Source: Candidatus Ozemobacteraceae bacterium | Lineage (GTDB): Bacteria > Muiribacteriota > Ozemobacteria > Ozemobacterales > Ozemobacteraceae | NCBI GenBank assembly: GCA_035373905.1 | Contig: DAOSOK010000072.1 | Span: forward strand, 1 to 10,292 | Reading direction: 5' to 3' | DNA length: 10,292 nucleotides | Shown: one piece after another, positions 8,551 to 10,292 of the stretch | Layout: every line of letters begins with the position of its first letter | How positions within the stretch are numbered: the stretch's first letter is position 1 | The notes under the pieces: generated by a model | Told to the model about the DNA's origin: nothing | Databases searched by the model: none | The model's input: the letters and a program-made list of their open reading frames with translations, nothing else | Program-made: the position numbers and the translations under genes

Positions 8551-10292
8551 ATGATGTTCCGTGAGCCGATCGCCCGCACCCTGTCGCCCGCCCTGCGCGG
8601 AACGGCGGGGGGTGGGGCGTTTCCTGCGCGGGGAAGCGCGATGTTCCTGCTCCTGACGGTCGTCGGCCTGCTGTATATCTTCGGCACGATGTTTGTGACG
8701 TATATGACGCAGGAGCGCGCACAGACGGCGAAGCAGGGCGACGGGATCGTCGCCTACTACCTGGCCGAGGCGGGCATCGAAAAGGCGCAGGTGAAGATGC
8801 GCGAACTGTTCACCGAGAAGCTGCTCAAGGACGGAGAGATCAACGACCGCCTGCTCGCGCTGCTTGACATCGACCGGGCCGAGAACTTCCAGCTCAAGAT
8901 CGAGATTGCCGACGGAGAGCTGATCAAGAACGGCGCGGCGGAAGTGCTCGTCGAGGTCACCAACCTCAAACTGACCCCGTTCAAGACGTATATCGACGAG
9001 TATGAAGAGGTGCCGTCCCCGCTGAAGATTTACCGGAAACAGAATCGCGACACCTACGCCGACAAGGCACTGGGCGGCTGGGAAGGCAACCTGCGTTTTA
9101 TATCGACAGGTACATTCAAAAAGACTTCGCGCAAGGTCGAGATGATCCGCGACTTGAAAGTCAGCGACCTGACGCCGCCGGCCGAGAACTACACGCTGTT
9201 CGTCTCCGGGAAGAAGGACGAATACATCAAGGAAGGCGAGTTCCGCGTCCGCAACTGGAGCGTCGTCCGTTCCCTCAAGGAGATGATCGACGAGGTCGTC
9301 AAGCGCACGAACGAGGCCGTCCAGGAAACCCTCGGCAACAACGCCGAAGCCCTGTTCTGGGAGCCCAACACCGTGAACATGATCAGCTTCGAGGGCGACG
9401 TCAAGGTGAAGGTGCTGAAAGTCATCCGCAAGCTCGTCATGTCGGTCACGGACGTGAAGATCAAGGACTACGTCGATACGACGATCCAGAACCTGCACCC
9501 ATATCTCTGGGGGAAGATCCGCACGAACGGCCGTCTGCACGTCTACCTGCCGTTTTTCGCCGCCGACGATATCATCAACTATTTCGAGGACAACTCGATC
9601 TTCTCGCACCAGCGCCCCGAGATCGGATACCTGTTCTGCAACAACCAGCTCCACGATCCATATCTGAGCAAATATACCTACTACGAGGGCGAGATCATCC
9701 GGTATTACCAGAAACTCAAACCCTACGTGCTGGGCATCACCGAGACGCCCTACCCAAGCTCGGATCCGTATACGATCAACACCAAGTTCGACTTCACGTC
9801 GAGGCATCCCGACAAGCTCATGCCTCTCCAGCTCGAGCGCATCAGAAAACATGCGAAAGAATATGCGCACGAATTTTACGAGGGCGACCTGAACGTGAAG
9901 GGAACATATGCCCGCCCCGCCTCCCTCTGGGGCATCATCTACGTGCAGGGCAACGTGTATATCGGCGGCCGCATCTCCGGCCAGGCGATGATCGTCACCG
10001 AGGGCAACGTGATCCTGACGGACAACGTCATCCACGACAGCGCCGACAGTTTCCTGTCCGTCGTCGCCCTCAACGGCCTCGTCACCTTCCGGCAGGGAAT
10101 GACGAAGGCGAAGGTCGAGTCCGCCATCTACGCGAAGAACAGCATCAAGGGCGGCGAGCAGATCTCGATTCTCGGCAATCTCGCCGTCGAGAACCTCAAC
10201 CGCATGGAAAAGGAAGAGGGGCCGGTCCTGATGCCAAAACGCGTCTTCATCAACTACGACTCGAACCTCAAGAGCCAGACCGGCAACAACGT
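8551..10292 (+). CDS. Large PilX-like surface protein, 3' truncated
   Basis: The frame is open without a stop from 8551 to the window edge (580 codons and counting). The N-terminus has a basic, glycine-rich leader ending PARGS and one hydrophobic helix (about 30-52). This resembles a prepilin-type signal with Gly28 before the cut and Leu rather than Glu at mature position 5. Then comes the typical PilX pattern YYLAEAGIEKAQ (about 69-80). The long middle region is charged and unassigned. GKIRTNGRLHVYL (about 320) and, from about 461, short repeats such as GIIYVQGNVYIGGRISG, TEGNVIL and ALNGLVTF suggest a parallel beta-helix, as in PilX-like proteins carrying DUF4900-type domains. The start is uncertain: ATG 8551 and 8554 lack a good ribosome binding site, while ATG 8641 has GGGGAA upstream but would lose the leader. 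Likely a pilus- or pseudopilus-associated surface protein; role inferred. Confidence 0.75.
   Translation, partial: MMFREPIARTLSPALRGTAGGGAFPARGSAMFLLLTVVGLLYIFGTMFVTYMTQERAQTAKQGDGIVAYYLAEAGIEKAQVKMRELFTEKLLKDGEINDRLLALLDIDRAENFQLKIEIADGELIKNGAAEVLVEVTNLKLTPFKTYIDEYEEVPSPLKIYRKQNRDTYADKALGGWEGNLRFISTGTFKKTSRKVEMIRDLKVSDLTPPAENYTLFVSGKKDEYIKEGEFRVRNWSVVRSLKEMIDEVVKRTNEAVQETLGNNAEALFWEPNTVNMISFEGDVKVKVLKVIRKLVMSVTDVKIKDYVDTTIQNLHPYLWGKIRTNGRLHVYLPFFAADDIINYFEDNSIFSHQRPEIGYLFCNNQLHDPYLSKYTYYEGEIIRYYQKLKPYVLGITETPYPSSDPYTINTKFDFTSRHPDKLMPLQLERIRKHAKEYAHEFYEGDLNVKGTYARPASLWGIIYVQGNVYIGGRISGQAMIVTEGNVILTDNVIHDSADSFLSVVALNGLVTFRQGMTKAKVESAIYAKNSIKGGEQISILGNLAVENLNRMEKEEGPVLMPKRVFINYDSNLKSQTGNN

Noticed and set aside
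7508..8722. 404-codon minus-strand frame opposite prfB
   Set aside because: prfB on the plus strand is certain from SPF, GGQ and the frameshift site. The antisense product has no recognisable family features.
8371..10035. 554-codon open frame on the minus strand opposite the large PilX-like gene
   Set aside because: It is antisense to a frame with a signal helix and PilX motifs. Long antisense frames are expected with strong G/C third-position bias. Its translation is low-complexity (rich in V, D, L and H) with no motif.

Overview
The window is a GC-rich bacterial chromosome segment with strong G/C preference at third codon positions, carrying mostly housekeeping genes plus a set of pilus-like genes. 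Nothing looks like phage, plasmid, insertion sequence or CRISPR. The organism cannot be named from this alone. It has a B. subtilis-style riboflavin operon, an unusual SecA insertion and type IV pseudopilin genes, so it may belong to a poorly sampled diderm phylum; Candidatus Riflebacteria is a low-confidence guess.

Layout. (1) 1-2429, plus strand: secA, lacking about the first hundred codons, entering at the Walker A motif and ending in a zinc-binding SEC-C tail. (2) 2454-2488: an 11-bp inverted repeat between the convergent secA and riboflavin transcripts, probably a shared terminator or 3'-end stabiliser. (3) 2502-5975, minus strand: a compact riboflavin operon transcribed ribD-ribE-ribBA-ribH, covering the pathway from GTP and ribulose 5-phosphate to riboflavin apart from the phosphatase step. 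Its leader holds a clear FMN riboswitch (6074-6214) and a helix that could mask the ribD ribosome binding site. A candidate promoter lies at 6235-6263. (4) From 6388, plus strand: a probable operon of a PilV/GspI-like minor pseudopilin, a PilX/GspK-like protein, prfB (release factor 2) and a large PilX-like protein with a predicted beta-helical C-terminal part that runs off the right edge. prfB keeps the classical programmed +1 frameshift (CTT TGA C), so the intact protein needs a frame change at 7459.

How the genes work together: the riboflavin genes are almost certainly shut off by FMN through the riboswitch. The pseudopilin genes probably supply minor components or surface cargo of a type IV pilus or type II secretion-like machine. 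prfB sits between them, possibly only because of tight packing. The most notable points are the autoregulatory frameshift, the riboswitch with its putative anti-RBS helix, the roughly 30-residue SecA insertion, the AT-rich codon islands inside otherwise GC-rich genes, and the unassigned PilX-like proteins with non-standard prepilin cleavage motifs. I found no convincing wholly new system.
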